In this document: positions 41,880 through 53,920 of the stretch, one piece after another | Position numbering within the stretch: the first letter of the stretch is position 1 | Layout of the letters: each line of letters begins with the position of its first letter | Assembly: GCA_018292915.2 (NCBI GenBank) | Contig: JACVVK020000001.1 | Coordinates: forward strand, 1,047,501-1,111,500 | Direction of reading: 5' to 3' | Length of the DNA: 64,000 bases | Source: Batillaria attramentaria | Taxonomy: Eukaryota > Mollusca > Gastropoda > Batillariidae | The notes under the pieces: model-generated | The model's database searches: none | What the model was told of the DNA's origin: nothing | What the model saw: only the letters and a program-made list of their open reading frames with translations | Program-made: the position numbers and the translations under genes

Positions 41880-42477
41880 GCGTTTCCGCCGCAGTAAGTC
41901 ATTCGTTCAGTCGCCTGTAGTGTGAACATGTCTATTCTGAGTTTCAAGTACCTCTGCTTGGAGGACTGCATCTACCCCTGAGCGAAACCGACTGACAGAA
42001 ATATCGCGTTAAACTCACACTCGCTAAATAATTAATGAATGGCATTTATACCCATACACCAGACAATACCAGCGCTAGCGAGATCCGAGCTGATTTCAGC
42101 AAATCTGTCACACGTTCTAGTGAGTGTTGTAATGAAACACTACAGTGATCTGAGAGACCGCAACAAATTGGGGCTGTGACTTCGGGGCGAGTGTGTACAG
42201 TCTTGGCGCACCTGCGCGGGTTCTCCGCACGGTAGGCAATCTGAGCTACTAGATGTAAGCGAAATCAGGAACACCGTGAGATCTTCGTAAGCGGTATTTT
42301 TCCCCGCCCTGCCATCTCGCTTACGACTACTGATATTTTTCTGCAAAGAAAGAGAAGCTTGCAGAATGAAAATTTACACGGGCTCAAGAACTTACACAGA
42401 AAACCCGTCGTCTTACACTATACCTGTTTCGAGGTACTATAATTATCTTCTCGTGTGAAGGAACCGGTGGAAACTTT
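41880..42477. other. unassigned
   Basis: No gene or shared repeat recognised. Confidence 0.3.
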
Positions 42478-42490
42478 GCTTGACTGGCGA

Positions 42491-42670
42491 GGGTGGGGTG
42501 GGTGGGGTGGGTGTTTGGGGGTTTAACGTCCTTTTCCACCACATAGGGTGATATCAAAGACGGGGCAACGATGAAAAAGCCAGCACAAATATTTGGCCCC
42601 AGCCGGGATCGAACTCACGACCCGAGCATTAGAAGTCCAACGCTCTACCATTCGACCACCCCGGCTCCCC
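42491..42670 (-). mobile_element. SINE-A, full length, minus strand
   Basis: Reverse head GGGGAGCCGGGGTGGTCGAA, B box GAGTTCGATCCC, body and GGGTGTTTGGGGGTTTAACG tail. Exact 13-bp target duplication GCTTGACTGGCGA at 42478-42490 and 42671-42683. Confidence 0.97.
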
Positions 42671-42987
42671 GCTTGACTGGCGAAGAGATCTGCTTTAAAA
42701 ACATGTAGGAGTGTGATGGCGTTACGTTTACTGGTTTTCGTTTTACAGCACGTGTGACAGGCTTCTTGGCACACTCCACGTATAGTATCATGACCGTACA
42801 GAAAATAAGGCTCAACTGAGAGATGTTGTTTCTACCGTGTAGTGTTTGGATATGTCGCATCTCATTTTATGCAAATGTTTGGATTCTTATTACCTTCAGT
42901 GTAACACATACATAGCAGGGCCGGACGAGTTCGTTTTAGAGGGTGGGGGGGGGGGGCTCACTCATAAAGTAACGGTCGTCCAGGGAT

Positions 42988-42989
<2 letters not shown>

Positions 42990-43064
<75 letters not shown>
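42990..43064. repeat. (GT)n microsatellite with G-rich flanks
   Basis: About 37 GT units, with G-runs at 42943-42955 and 43065-43080. Confidence 0.97.
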
Positions 43065-43067
<3 letters not shown>

Positions 43068-43324
43068 GGGGGAGGGGGGGTCAATGGACAGTCGATTTTT
43101 ATATATACGATCGCCAATGTTTCGCTCGGTGTGACGGGTGTGGGGGGTGGGTGAGGGGGTGGGGATGGGGGTAGGGCTCACGCTCGATTTGTACTTATAC
43201 TCAGGGTGAGGAGGGGGTTCAGCTCACAGCCGGGGAGGGGGGTTGTTTGGGACTTCTTTGGGGGGAAGAGGGACTTCAGCCTCCAAAGGCCCGCCCGCAT
43301 CCCCTCCACCTTCATCCGGTCCTG

Positions 43325-43356
43325 CATACATACATACATACATACATACGTACGTA
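43325..43356. repeat. (CATA)n-(CGTA)n
   Basis: Short tetranucleotide array. Confidence 0.93.
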
Positions 43357-43630
43357 CACGATGTAGTGCGGGTTGCTGGCCGTGGCTGACCGCTCTCCGC
43401 GCCCTGGGTGCCGACAGTTGAGTATCGTGTGTCTGTTCGTGTGGCCTTCTCACCGCTGGACGTGATGTGTCAATGGAAAGCGGGGCTCACACCTGGCAGA
43501 TACCGATGTTATTACGGCCAGTTTGGGGCGGCCACAAGGCGTTATATGTACACTGTATGTGCACAAATTGTGGCCGAGCTCAAGGGGCTTTCGGTGCTGA
43601 CTTTTCAGATCTTGCCGACACGTCGTATTG

Positions 43631-43633
<3 letters not shown>

Positions 43634-43666
<33 letters not shown>
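43634..43666. repeat. (GA)n
   Basis: About 16 GA units. Confidence 0.95.
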
Positions 43667-43668
<2 letters not shown>

Positions 43669-43789
43669 TAGGGGTCCTGGTGTATTGGCCACAACTTGAA
43701 CATCAAAGGCTGTGATACAGTTATAATTTAACTCTGTTCTGGAAAACAAACTCTTTTTTTTTTCTTTGTAACACGCACAAACAGGCACA

Positions 43790-43855
43790 AACACGCGCGC
43801 GCATGTACACACACACAGACAGACACACAGACAGACAGACACACACACACACACA

Positions 43856-43920
<65 letters not shown>

Positions 43921-43941
43921 CACACACACACACACACACAC

Positions 43942-44004
<63 letters not shown>
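43790..44004. repeat. complex (CA)n with CAGA interruptions
   Basis: CAGACAGA-rich start, then long CA runs broken by ACGACAC at 43917 and 43940. Confidence 0.97.
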
Positions 44005-44006
<2 letters not shown>

Positions 44007-44475
44007 CCTTGAGCACACAGCTTCGAATCCAGTCTCTGCTGTCTTTGCCACAAAAAGAAAAGAAAAGAAGTGTCTGGTGGAAATCGATAAAGGATTTTAT
44101 GTCGAGTCAGCAAAACTGCGTAAAAGGCGCAGACAGCATGATCTGACGCCCCTGCACAGTGACCGATTTTCTTCCAGTTTAGTTTAACTGTACCGGAGGA
44201 CCTGCATCTTCACCCCTGCCAATAATGTATGTGAAGGCTTTACCGAATTGCTTTGTGTCTGATGGCGCAGTTTGGGTTTTATTAAGCCAAACTAAATAAT
44301 AATCATACATTCCGTTTCATACAAACAGTAACGGAGGAAATAATTTGACTTCTAAAGTAGTAGTTACAAAATCTGATCATACAGTAGGAACGAGACAAAA
44401 AGTGTGCACAAACGTATTGTTGATATACGACATAGCACCAAATGTGTACTGTCACATTAGTCGAGCGATCACTGC
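44005..44475. other. unassigned
   Basis: No gene or shared repeat recognised. Confidence 0.3.
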
Positions 44476-44519
44476 TTCATCATCATCGTCGTCGTCGTCA
44501 TCATAACCACTACCGCACA

Positions 44520-44558
<39 letters not shown>

Positions 44559-44575
44559 GTCGTCGTCGTCGTGCG
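44476..44575. repeat. (ATC)n / (GTC)n trinucleotide array
   Basis: Two blocks, 44476-44506 and 44520-44572, with runs of both triplets. Confidence 0.94.
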
Positions 44576-44839
44576 GGCGACTGGCATCTCCATCTAGTGA
44601 ACGACGAAGAAAAAGGAGATCCCAGTGAAAATAAACATCTTTGTTTCCTCAGCTGACCGTTGCATACGGGTTTACCTGTACGCAATAACACGATCTCCAG
44701 CAGATTGAAAATGTTCTCCACAAAAACAAAGTGAGATATGTGACAGCAGTCACCTAGCTCTTTCAATTTAGGTATTAATTTGAATCCAGTTTTAATCTGT
44801 ATAGGTGTGGCAAGCGATAGAGACAAAAAAAAAACCCAA
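44576..44839. other. unassigned
   Basis: No gene or shared repeat recognised. Confidence 0.3.
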
Positions 44840-45749
<910 letters not shown>

Positions 45750-45870
45750 GGCTCAGTGCCAGCATTACAGACGCTGTCATTGTGCAGGTCTATGTGGTGT
45801 GATGGTAGATACCACGAAAACAGCTCAGAACGACAGGTGAACATAAAAATGCTGGCTAATATTAGCCCCT
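45750..45870 (+). repeat. repeat F copy 2
   Basis: CTCAGTGCCAGCATTACAGA, CGCTGTCATTGTGCAGGTC, GTGGTGTGATGGTAG, ACCACGAAAACAGCTCAGAA. Collinear with 50815-50940 and inverted 33765-33860. Confidence 0.78.
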
Positions 45871-46283
45871 TTAATTTGTAAGACAGTCAGCCCTATCAAT
45901 ATTCTCTCCTGAAAGGGGGATTAATGTAAACTGGAAAATTTGATATGGGCGTCGATAGTGTTGTTCTTCTTTCCACTGGTACAATACACGGAGATATGAA
46001 TGAGTGTTCGAGTCATACTGGAAACATGGCCCAGGCAAGTGACACCGCTTCAGCCCGTCCATCAATCTTTGTCTAAACTGCAGGGGGTTAAGTAACGATA
46101 TGCACTCTTAAACATTCAAACGCCCGTTTTATTGGACCTCATTAAGCTGTCTCCCCCACTGGCAGGGTGCTAAGTTTTTTTGGGGGTCCAATACTTTGTA
46201 GTAGTTTTTATTTTTACTACATTTGTCAAGTACTTAAACGCAGATATTCCAACATTACTGGTCTTCACAGATTTTTTTTTTTT
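45871..46283. other. unassigned
   Basis: No gene or shared repeat recognised. Confidence 0.3.
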
Positions 46284-46346
46284 TAGGCAGTTGCGTTTGA
46301 GACTGCGCATGTACGCTCAACATAGTCTGTCTTGATGGTAAGTAGG
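46284..46346 (+). repeat. repeat E copy 2, partial
   Basis: AGTTGCGTTTGAGACTGCGC, ATGTACGCTCAACATAGTC and TCTTGATGGTAAGTAGG, a diverged match to 62045-62110. Confidence 0.6.
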
Positions 46347-46347
46347 G

Positions 46348-46688
46348 CACGCACGCATGCACGCACGCACGCACGCACACATGCACGCACGTACGCACGC
46401 ACACACACACATGCACGCACTTACGCACGCACGCACGCACGCACACACACACATATGCACGCACGTACGCACGCACGCACACATGCACGCACGCACGGAC
46501 GCACACACACATGCACACACGTACTCACGCACGCACACACGCACGCACGTACGCACGCACACACACACGCACGCACGTACGCACGCACACACACACGCAC
46601 GCACGTACGCACGCACATACACATGCACGCACGCACGCACACACACACGCACGCACGCACGCACACATGCATGCACGCACGCACGCAC
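46348..46688. repeat. (GCAC)n with CA and GTAC variants, 340 bp
   Basis: Built of GCAC, ACAC, GTAC and ATGC tetramers. A larger period is visible between 46540 and 46615, where ACGCACGCACGTACGCACGC recurs about every 34 bp. All six frames are open and low-complexity. Confidence 0.97.
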
Positions 46689-46971
46689 AGCATTCAAATG
46701 CGAATTAGGCGAATGTTGTTGGCGTTATTATATTGTTCTACGTACTGAGCAGACGACGCCATTTGGTTGCGGCGCTGATTTGTGGCTATTTTCATAAGAG
46801 TCCCAGTCTGTTCAAGAAACGGAACGTAGGCTCAAAGAAAGTCGTATTTCTCTACTATTCTCTACTATTCAAAGTCACGAAAACGGCCGCGAGGGTCAAA
46901 CGAAGCACCCTTCTATCCGGCAAACAACCTTAGAGATTCGAAAGCGGCGGTTTTTCATCTCAGCGCCGTTA

Positions 46972-47089
46972 AGAGTGGGTGGGTGTTTGGGGGGGGGGGG
47001 GGTTTAACGTCCTTTCCACCACATAGGGTGATATCAAAGACGGGGCATCGATGAAAAAGCCAGCACAAATATTTGGCCCCAGCCGGGAT
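46972..47089 (-). mobile_element. SINE-A, 5'-truncated, minus strand
   Basis: Runs from the GTGGGTGGGTGTTTGG tail (with a G-run at 46989-47002) to GGCCCCAGCCGGGAT, where the head is cut off. Target duplication GCGCCGTTA at 46963-46971 and 47090-47098, so the copy was truncated at insertion. Confidence 0.95.
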
Positions 47090-47109
47090 GCGCCGTTACG
47101 AACATAGAG

Positions 47110-47455
47110 GATTTAAGGATTCTAACTGCTAGTTTAGACACCACCAAAACAGTTGAGAACGATTTGTAAGCGTAGATATGTCGAAATATGAACCTTTAAA
47201 GAACAGGAGGTGCAAGTTGATCGGTGCGCTGTCAGCTCCCTGCACACGGCAAACACACCCTTCATTGACAAGCTTGCGGTTTCACCGGGCCCTCCTTTTG
47301 ATGTCAGTTCGAAGTTGAGGCGCTGGCACGAATTTATCCGCTGACCCTAGGTTATGTCAAGTGTATTCATGTATGTACTATACCTTTCTTCGTCGTAACA
47401 CACTTTTTACCTTTCATACATGGTGGTTTTTTTTTTTTGTTTTTTTTTCCCCAGA
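47110..47455. other. unassigned, with a repeat F fragment
   Basis: 47139-47171 (GACACCACCAAAACAGTTGA, GAACGATTTGTAAGCG) is a fragment of repeat F. The rest is unrecognised. Confidence 0.4.
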
Positions 47456-47738
47456 CATGGACTCCTGGGTTTCAGCTGGAGAGTGTCATAACACTTCTGT
47501 CACCATTTCTCTTGAGGGCCGTATTTCCTTTCAGGCACCCTTTTTTTTCTGGTGTCACGCTTATGAGTATTTATATGTCTTGTCTTGTGTGCTGGGAATT
47601 GATCGCGTTTACTCGTCACTGGTCGCGCAACCCTTGGAAGTGGTGCTGTGGGGACGGAGGGATATATGTAGCACTGTATTCCTGGGACTTTCTTTTGGTA
47701 TGGCCAGTATAACGTCGTGCCTCACTGGCAAGTCGTAA
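47456..47738 (+). CDS. possible exon after a pyrimidine tract, weak
   Basis: A T-rich tract ends in TTTTTTTTCCCCAG at 47454, a good splice acceptor. Two frames remain open for about 85-95 codons. One starts HGLLGFQLESV and is hydrophobic with several Trp (HWSRNPWKWCC). The other starts DMDSWVSAGECHNTSVTISL and ends in a stop at 47738. At most one can be real and I recognise neither. Confidence 0.15.
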
Positions 47739-47739
47739 T

Positions 47740-48400
47740 AACTATTGATATTTGCTCATGATTATGCAAGATATCAAACTAAGGTAATAGACAACATCAG
47801 CTGACATCTTTGAGAGTAAACTTCAGTTTCAAACTTATACGAAACGCATGCACATGGAGTACACGCTTGGTGCAATAGCCACATGCCCTGTCATTGGGGC
47901 AATTTTCAAAGCTGCGCCATGTCCGATACGCAGTTTGTGCTTGACGTGTTGAAACACTCAGGTACGGAATCATTCTAAAATATGTCTAGGGAAAAACACA
48001 CATTGTTAAACAGTATTATTTAGTTAAAAGCCAATCTGCCTACTGAAAAAAGTGCGTAACTGACAGGACATTTCGAGCATGTATCATGATATTGCCCTTC
48101 GAGGAGGCATCGCACGGTTTTGTCTCCGGATTTTACCCGGTTAGTTCCCTTCCCACACCCCTTCCTACCCTACCTTTCCTTACTTCCCCTGATCACTTGC
48201 AATCAATCACTAGTGCTTTAACCCCGTTACACAGGCGCCTGACTGTGTCATGTTTTCATTGTGATAAGCCGAAAGGTAACATGATGTCTTAATCAAGCCC
48301 CTATCTTATCGGCAAAACTTTCACATGATTTTGTAACTGCTCTTCATTTCTTCTTTTTCCTACTTCAGCAGATAAGGGTGTGTGAGCGTCAAGGATGGCG
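47740..48400. other. unassigned
   Basis: No gene or shared repeat recognised. Confidence 0.3.
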
Positions 48401-48405
48401 TTGGA

Positions 48406-48419
48406 AGGGGGGGGGGGGG
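48406..48419. repeat. poly-G run
   Basis: About 13 G. Confidence 0.9.
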
Positions 48420-48477
48420 ACAAACTATGTTTCTTTATGCAACTGGTTTGTGCCACTCATACATAAAGCGTGTTCAC

Positions 48478-48561
48478 TTACAATAATAATAATAAGAATA
48501 ATAATAAATCGCTTTGATATAGCGCAGTATCCCAGCAGACGCTGCCTCAGAGCGCTCTACA

Positions 48562-48657
<96 letters not shown>
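48478..48657 (-). mobile_element. LINE-T 3' terminus with (TG)n before the hairpin
   Basis: Minus strand: a TG array of about 45 units (48566-48657), TAGAGCGCTCTGAGGCAGC, loop, GCGCTATATCAAAGCG (AGCGC pairs with GCGCT), then a (TTA)n tail (48481-48508). Same order as 34685-34872. Confidence 0.68.
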
Positions 48658-48660
<3 letters not shown>

Positions 48661-48992
48661 CACTTTCATAACATACAGCTGGGATCTCGATAAAATGAGC
48701 TGGGGGGAGAGGGTGGGGGTGGGGTGAGTATTTACAGATGCACTTGCGTAAACAAATCCAAGAAAAGGCTTCAATAAGATTTTTAAGATTCAAGAGTTAT
48801 TTCCTTTTGCTCCCTTTGGGGGTATGGGGGATACAAGAAAATCAAACATCTCACAAGAACAAACATATACCTTTTCACACTTATGACACTGTTTGATTCA
48901 CCGTGTGCTCGAATATTTTGTTGTTGCTAGATTGACATTACACGTGTATCATCCGACAGTACCAATGTCGCATATCCCCCCCCCTCCCCTTT
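48658..48992. other. unassigned
   Basis: Probably includes upstream parts of the preceding LINE, but no ORF2 end can be read. Confidence 0.25.
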
Positions 48993-49052
48993 GAAATCAC
49001 CCTCGCGGTGGACAAAGGACGTGAAACTTCCAAACACCCATCCACCACCCCC
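48993..49052 (+). mobile_element. SINE-A 3' fragment
   Basis: GAAATCACCCTCGCGGTGGA, CAAAGGACGTGAAACTTCCA, AACACCCATCCACC. Only the last 60 bp of the family. Confidence 0.75.
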
Positions 49053-49156
49053 TTTATTTATCACGTATACTTCAGCCCGCGTCTGAATCGCCGAAGACGA
49101 CCATCGGAGACCGCACTAAAAGGTTCATGTTCACAGCATCATTAGGAGTTAGACTG

Positions 49157-49300
49157 GGTTGGGTGGGTGTTTGGGGGGGGGGGGAACTTAACGTTAACGT
49201 CCTTTTCCACCACATATGGGTGATACCTAAAACCGGGCAACGAGAAAAAGGCCACCAGAAACATTTGACCCCAGCCGGGAATCGAACTCACGACCCGAGC
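49157..49300 (-). mobile_element. SINE-A, 5'-truncated, minus strand
   Basis: Tail GGGTTGGGTGGGTGTTTGGG with G-run, a duplicated AACGTT, body, B box GAATCGAACTCACGACCCGA. The A-box part is missing. Confidence 0.9.
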
Positions 49301-49379
49301 CACCTAGAGTGTGACAACCGTCGAACGCTGAAGAAAAAATTTCGTGGTAGGAGGTTCACACATTTACAAATCTGATGCC

Positions 49380-49460
49380 ACTGCTACTACTACTACTACT
49401 ACTACTACTACTAAAAACAACCATGGGAAACACAGTATCAATAATAATAATAATAATAAA
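49380..49460. repeat. (ACT)n and (AAT)n separated by a duplicated phrase
   Basis: (CTA)n 49383-49413, CATGGGAAACACAGTATCA, (ATA)n 49441-49459, then CTATGGGAAACACAGTATC again. Each array is preceded or followed by the same 18-bp phrase, so a unit has been duplicated. Confidence 0.88.
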
Positions 49461-50106
49461 ACTATGGGAAACACAGTATCTTCTTGCTGTTTGACTGGCG
49501 TCTGCCTCGGCGACCATAGACCATTCATCCCGCTCACTTGTAATACAGTGCACGTCTGGCAGAAGCTAGTTGCGCAAAGAAATCTCGCCGCCCACAAGGG
49601 GGATAAAAAGGTCAGCCGACTGTCCGCTTAATTTGCAGTCTCATGGGATTAGTGTCACTTGAATTCTCATCTGCGTTTTGTTTATGAGCTGCAACTTTGT
49701 GGACACTACGATGACCTAAGACAGCGAGGTCATCATGATTACTGGAAGCCTCTATCTCGTTTGTTAGCTGGGGACAATTCACACAGACAAAATGCAGCGT
49801 CATGCAATTTTGCTCTGATGGAAACTGAAGCCGTTGTTGCAATTTTGTACTGGGGTGTTTGTGTAACACGAATAACATTTTTGGTGTGTTTTGTTATGGA
49901 TTCAGAGATCCACTTACTAGAAATCGGGCGCCCAGGATAATTGTCGTTGATAAACAATTACAGATGGTACGCACTTAAGGCAAGATCTGTCTGCCAACGG
50001 CGCATACCCACCAGTGATGTGTTAAACGCACGATTTCCAGGTCTGTTACACTTCACAGGTAAAGAATACGAATGCACGAGGCCACGAAAAACCTACATAG
50101 TCCCTG
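49461..50106. other. unassigned
   Basis: Frames of 88-95 codons occur on both strands without recognisable motifs. Confidence 0.3.
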
Positions 50107-50534
50107 TTAGCCTCAGGCATCAAAGCCACCCCTAAAAGCCATTCAGTCTAGAAAAATTACCATGCACAGACCACTCGGGGACACGCACGTGACAGGAGTT
50201 TTTAAAAAAATTGAATGTCTCCTTTCCGCTCAGGCCTCACTGGAGTAATGCTGGTCTGCTTTCTGTGTCGACCAGAGAGCCATTTCACCCAAATCCACTC
50301 GCGTCACCTTTGCCTTTCTTGTGCGCAAAAAGTCCCAGGTTAACTGTCAGCTTGCCTTTTGTCGCAACCCCCTGGCATGCACCTTGCCCTACCAAATAAC
50401 AAAATCAAGAAAATCACGCTTTTTTTCCCCCCGTGACAACAGAAATCACTACAAAGTAACACTCTCCACGAAACAGGCTCCTTCAAACAAACATTGTACT
50501 TGACATGCACGCTGAATTTATGTCCTTACGCCAC
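50107..50534 (+). repeat. repeat D copy 1
   Basis: Starts TTAGCCTCAGGCATCA, then GACAGGAG, ATGTCTCCTTTCCGCTCAGG, CCCCTGGCATGCACCTTG, AAAATCACGCTTTTTT, and ends TGTCCTTACGCC. The conserved ATG (50215) opens a frame MSPFRSGLTGVM, homologous to the other copies but closed by a stop after about 42 codons. No terminal inverted repeats or target duplication found. Confidence 0.88.
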
Positions 50535-50814
50535 AGAAGCTAACCAATGTTTGTGGATCAGTTTCGCTATTTGTGTGCGCTTTTACGCACGAAATGGTCC
50601 ATTTTGACAATTCATAGAGCTAGCCAGCGTTCTCCACAGGCTCTGTGAACTGGCAAAAATGAAAATGCTCATACTTAGCTGTTAACCGTTCCGCAAGCCT
50701 CCTTCACTCCTTGATATTCGAGTCGCCGTGCGAGGGCTTCTTTTGGCTCAGTGCTAGTCCGGGCGACCCTCTCCAGTACTCGAGGAGAAGTTCACGAAGA
50801 TGCGTAGGGTAGCC

Positions 50815-50940
50815 CAGACTAGCTCAGTGCCAGCCTTTTAGATGCTGTCACTGTGCAGGCGTCTAAGTGGTGTGATACTAGACACCACCGAAACGATCTG
50901 TGAGCATTAAAGCTTAAAATGGGCTTGAGCCTAAATAGCC
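50815..50940 (+). repeat. repeat F copy 3
   Basis: CTCAGTGCCAGCCTTTTAGA, TGCTGTCACTGTGCAGGCG, GTGGTGTGATACTAG, CACCACCGAAACGATCTGTG. The central AACAGCTCAG has been lost. Confidence 0.75.
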
Positions 50941-50983
50941 CCCCCCCCCCCACACACACACACACACCCCTTCCCCCGACAAA

Positions 50984-51144
50984 AATCCTTCTATAACGGC
51001 ATAGGCACCTTGCTGGAATGGACTCGATTCCTGATTTAAAACAAAAAATAACAGAAAATTTAACCCTAGAGCTAGTTTAGTTCGAGGTTACACTCTAACC
51101 CGGGACTAAACTCCCTAACCCCGACTGTTTATATGCGGGCCCAG
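50984..51144 (+). mobile_element. MITE-A copy 3, left end missing
   Basis: AATCCTTCTATAACGGCATA, TTTAACCCTAGAGCTAGTTT, AGTTCGAGGTTACACTCTAA, then the right end CCCCGACTGTTTATATGCGG + GCCC. It shares the ATTCCAGCAAGGTGCC-type interior with copy 2. Confidence 0.82.
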
Positions 51145-51576
51145 CTCATCAAATAACCAAGAGGTCTGGGTGAAATTAGTCCAGGGGATACTTTCCGTTT
51201 CCTAGAAAACGGACTTCTTAAGAACTGCACGAATTGCGTACATGGGCGAAAGCAACACTGGGCGAAATTTCCTGAAACCGTTGCGTGCATTTCAATGTTC
51301 CTAAAGTCCGAACAAACCTGTTAGCCAAGTCTTTATTTAAGAAGTCAGGTCGCAAATGAATCGCCGTATCTTTCCCATGACCCCGCTTCGCAAGGTCTTC
51401 CGCTGACTTATCACATGAACCACGCATATCGCTAACGCTGACAGGCGTTTTTCACTAGGGGCCCCTACCCCTAAAACTTCCCCCCCTCCCCCCCCCCCTC
51501 TCTCTCTTTTAAAGGCGTTACTGCTATCATTTCAGTCTAGTTTTTTTGTGTGTTTTTATCTATACAGACAGACTTT
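51145..51576. other. unassigned
   Basis: C-run at 51480-51500. No gene seen. Confidence 0.3.
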
Positions 51577-51645
51577 TCTTTGGAACAGTTGCGCTCGTGA
51601 CTGCGCCTGTCCGCTCCGAAATAGTCTTAGAGATTAGTAGAGCTG
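51577..51645 (+). repeat. repeat E copy 3
   Basis: TTTGGAACAGTTGCGCTCGT, GACTGCGCCTGTCCGCTCCG, AAATAGTC, GAGATTAGTAGAGCT. A diverged match to 62032-62115. Confidence 0.72.
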
Positions 51646-51829
51646 TGAATGCAACACACTGACGTTTCGTGGCCGTGCAAACGACAAAAACAACTCTGCT
51701 GTAAGGTCGAGTGTGGTAACAAGGCTGTCACTGACTGCAGTAAACTGCCGAACGCAAACCTGTCTCAGTGTCCGTGGATGTATTTGTGCATGATTGTGTC
51801 TTAGTGGTTGGGGCTGGACATTGCCAAAA

Positions 51830-52250
51830 CAGGCGTAAGGACACAAATTGAGCATGGGGTCATGTTTGGTGTTTATTTGAGGTACCCTGTTTGGCAAGTG
51901 TGTTAGTCTTTGATGTCATGAAAAAGCGTGATTTTCGTGATTTTTGTATTATGTAGGTCAAGGTGCAAGCCAGGCGGTCGCAAAAAGAGGCAAGCTGCCA
52001 GTGAAGCTGGGGCTTTTTGCACAGAGACCGAGCTCAAGTGAGGCAAGCGGATTTGTGTGAACTGGCTCTCTGGCCCAAAGAGAAAGTAGACGTGCATTAC
52101 TCCAATGAAGCCTGAGCGGAAAGGAGACATTCAATTATTTTTTAAATTCCTGTCAGGAGTGTGCCTTGAATGGTCTGTTCATGGTAGTACACGTAATTGT
52201 TTCTAGACTGAAGCATTTTGAGAGGTGACTCTGATACCTGAGGCTAATAC
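51830..52250 (-). repeat. repeat D copy 2, inverted, with open 75-codon frame
   Basis: Collinear on the minus strand with copies 1 and 3. The frame from the ATG at 52130 runs 75 codons (MSPFRSGFIGVM ... LRPPGLHLDLHNTKITKITL) without interruption. It aligns with copy 3's 70-codon frame, including SLAA, LLRPPG-type and NTKITKITLFH blocks. Confidence 0.88.
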
Positions 52251-52292
52251 GGAATATACATGCTTTTTGAGGCCCTGTGTCTTTGTGTCCTT

Positions 52293-52472
52293 GGGGAGCC
52301 GGGCTGGCCGAATGGTAGAGCGTTGGACTTCTAATGCTCGGGTCGTGAGTTCGTATCCCGGCTGGGGCCAAATATTTGTGCTGGCTTTTTCGTCGTTGCC
52401 CCGTCTTTGATATCACCCGTATGTGGTGGAAAAGGACGTTAAACCCCCAAACCCCCACCCACCCACCCCACC
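52293..52472 (+). mobile_element. SINE-A, full length
   Basis: Complete head, B box GAGTTCGTATCCC, body and CCCACCCACC tail. Exact 12-bp target duplication CTTTGTGTCCTT at 52281-52292 and 52473-52484. Confidence 0.97.
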
Positions 52473-52488
52473 CTTTGTGTCCTTCGGC

Positions 52489-52797
52489 CAAACAGCTCAG
52501 AACGATCTGTGAGCCCCCATCCCACCCCCCCAAAAAACCCTAAAATTCAAGCCTTTAACGTCTGAGGAATGGACAAGGGTTTATCAGTCTCTCCTTGAAG
52601 TGGTTACCGAAGATTATTAGCAATAAATCATTTCGAAGAAAGCGGCCCGGGGTTTGTTCCTAGGTGTGCTCTGCTAACCTCTATTTTTCCGCAGTCTCTT
52701 CTTTTGTAGTTGGGTGAACCAGGGTCAGACAGGCTGGCAATATCCAGCTCGTTATCTAAGCTGTGGGGGGCTTTCGATAAGTTTGTTCCGGCATTTT
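52489..52797. other. unassigned; repeat F fragment at its left edge
   Basis: AACAGCTCAGAACGATCTGT at 52491-52510 is the repeat F core. The rest is unrecognised. Confidence 0.4.
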
Positions 52798-52803
52798 GTG
52801 TAT

Positions 52804-52900
52804 CCCCCCCTTCTTTTTTTCTTTTTTTTTTTTTTTTTCTTTTTTCAAGTTTCTTTGTCCAAGCCCCCCTCCACACCCCCTCCCACCGCCATTTTTTTTT
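52804..52900. repeat. T- and C-rich low-complexity tract
   Basis: C-run, long T-run, C-rich segment, T-run. Confidence 0.9.
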
Positions 52901-52904
52901 CATT

Positions 52905-52907
<3 letters not shown>

Positions 52908-52981
<74 letters not shown>
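52908..52981. repeat. (GT)n microsatellite
   Basis: About 36 GT units. Confidence 0.97.
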
Positions 52982-52985
<4 letters not shown>

Positions 52986-53074
52986 TGAAAATTATTATCT
53001 CCCTTGGTTTTATATGTCAGTGCCTCGCATTCTGTTCGACTGAACCGTATGTGTATTTGCTGGACTCGATTGGT

Positions 53075-53120
53075 TTTTTTTTTTTGTTTTTTTTTTTTTG
53101 TTTTGTTTTGTTTTGTTTTG

Positions 53121-53194
<74 letters not shown>
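53075..53194. repeat. T-run, (TTTTG)n and (GT)n abutting a SINE tail
   Basis: T-rich 53075-53100, TTTTG pentamers to 53124, GT array 53125-53194. The array touches the 3' end of the inverted SINE. Confidence 0.95.
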
Positions 53195-53197
<3 letters not shown>

Positions 53198-53385
53198 GGG
53201 GGGGGGGGGGGGTGGAGTCCGTCGTCCTTTTCCTTTACACAAAGCCAGGTCGATATCAAAGACTGGGCAAGGGGGGGGGGGGGGGGGGGGTAGCACACAT
53301 TTCTTGGCTCGCAGCCGAGAATCGAACTCAGCACCTAAACTTTGACAGTCCGATGATGATCTACCAGCTCAGCAGCCTCGACTTG
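53195..53385 (-). mobile_element. SINE-A, diverged, minus strand
   Basis: G-run tail, GGTCGATATCAAAGACTGGG, second G-run (53271-53290), GCAGCCGAGAATCGAACTCA B box and CTACCAGCTCAGCAGCC head. Heavily diverged, with an extended A-box side. Confidence 0.78.
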
Positions 53386-53920
53386 TCTCTCAGACGCGAG
53401 TTCAACGTGAACGGAAGACCTGGCGGGCTGTACTGACGGCGTTCTTACTGATTCAACTTGAACACAAGTCCTAGCTCTACTAACGGCTTTCGGATTCAAT
53501 TTGAATCCTTTCTCCATGATGTCTGCAGTTGGATTACGGCGATAAAGCCGGCTTCCTTATTATGCGCCGCCGCCAACGCAGAAGACTGAAGCTGCCCCTG
53601 ACCTTACTCGTACCTTTACCTGTTTGGTCGGCGAGACTTCTCTCCCTATGCTCGTGACTCTCGTGACTTTTCACTTTTCCCGACAGCCTCCGGGTCAAGA
53701 TGAAAGAAGATGGTAACAATGGCGAGCGTTGACAAACGCTGAGCGCCTCCATACAGCTTGTGTCATGTGTAGCGTGCCGAAATGTTCGTAGTCGCCGTGT
53801 TATGTCGGAAAGTGCGAGCTGTCTGGAATGACCCTCCTGCCGCAGATGCCGAGCGGGTCAGTTTCGCCACAATGATATTGTGGTCAAACAAACAACACAA
53901 ATGCAGGAAGTCTCAATTAT
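53386..53920. other. unassigned
   Basis: No gene or shared repeat recognised. Confidence 0.3.

Noticed and set aside
43721..44113. Cys-Val and His-Thr open frames, here and at about thirty other places
   Set aside because: Direct translations of CA/TG microsatellites.
46317..46797. 126-146-codon frames in several registers
   Set aside because: All lie in the GCAC array; every frame is open because the tetramer repeat lacks stops.
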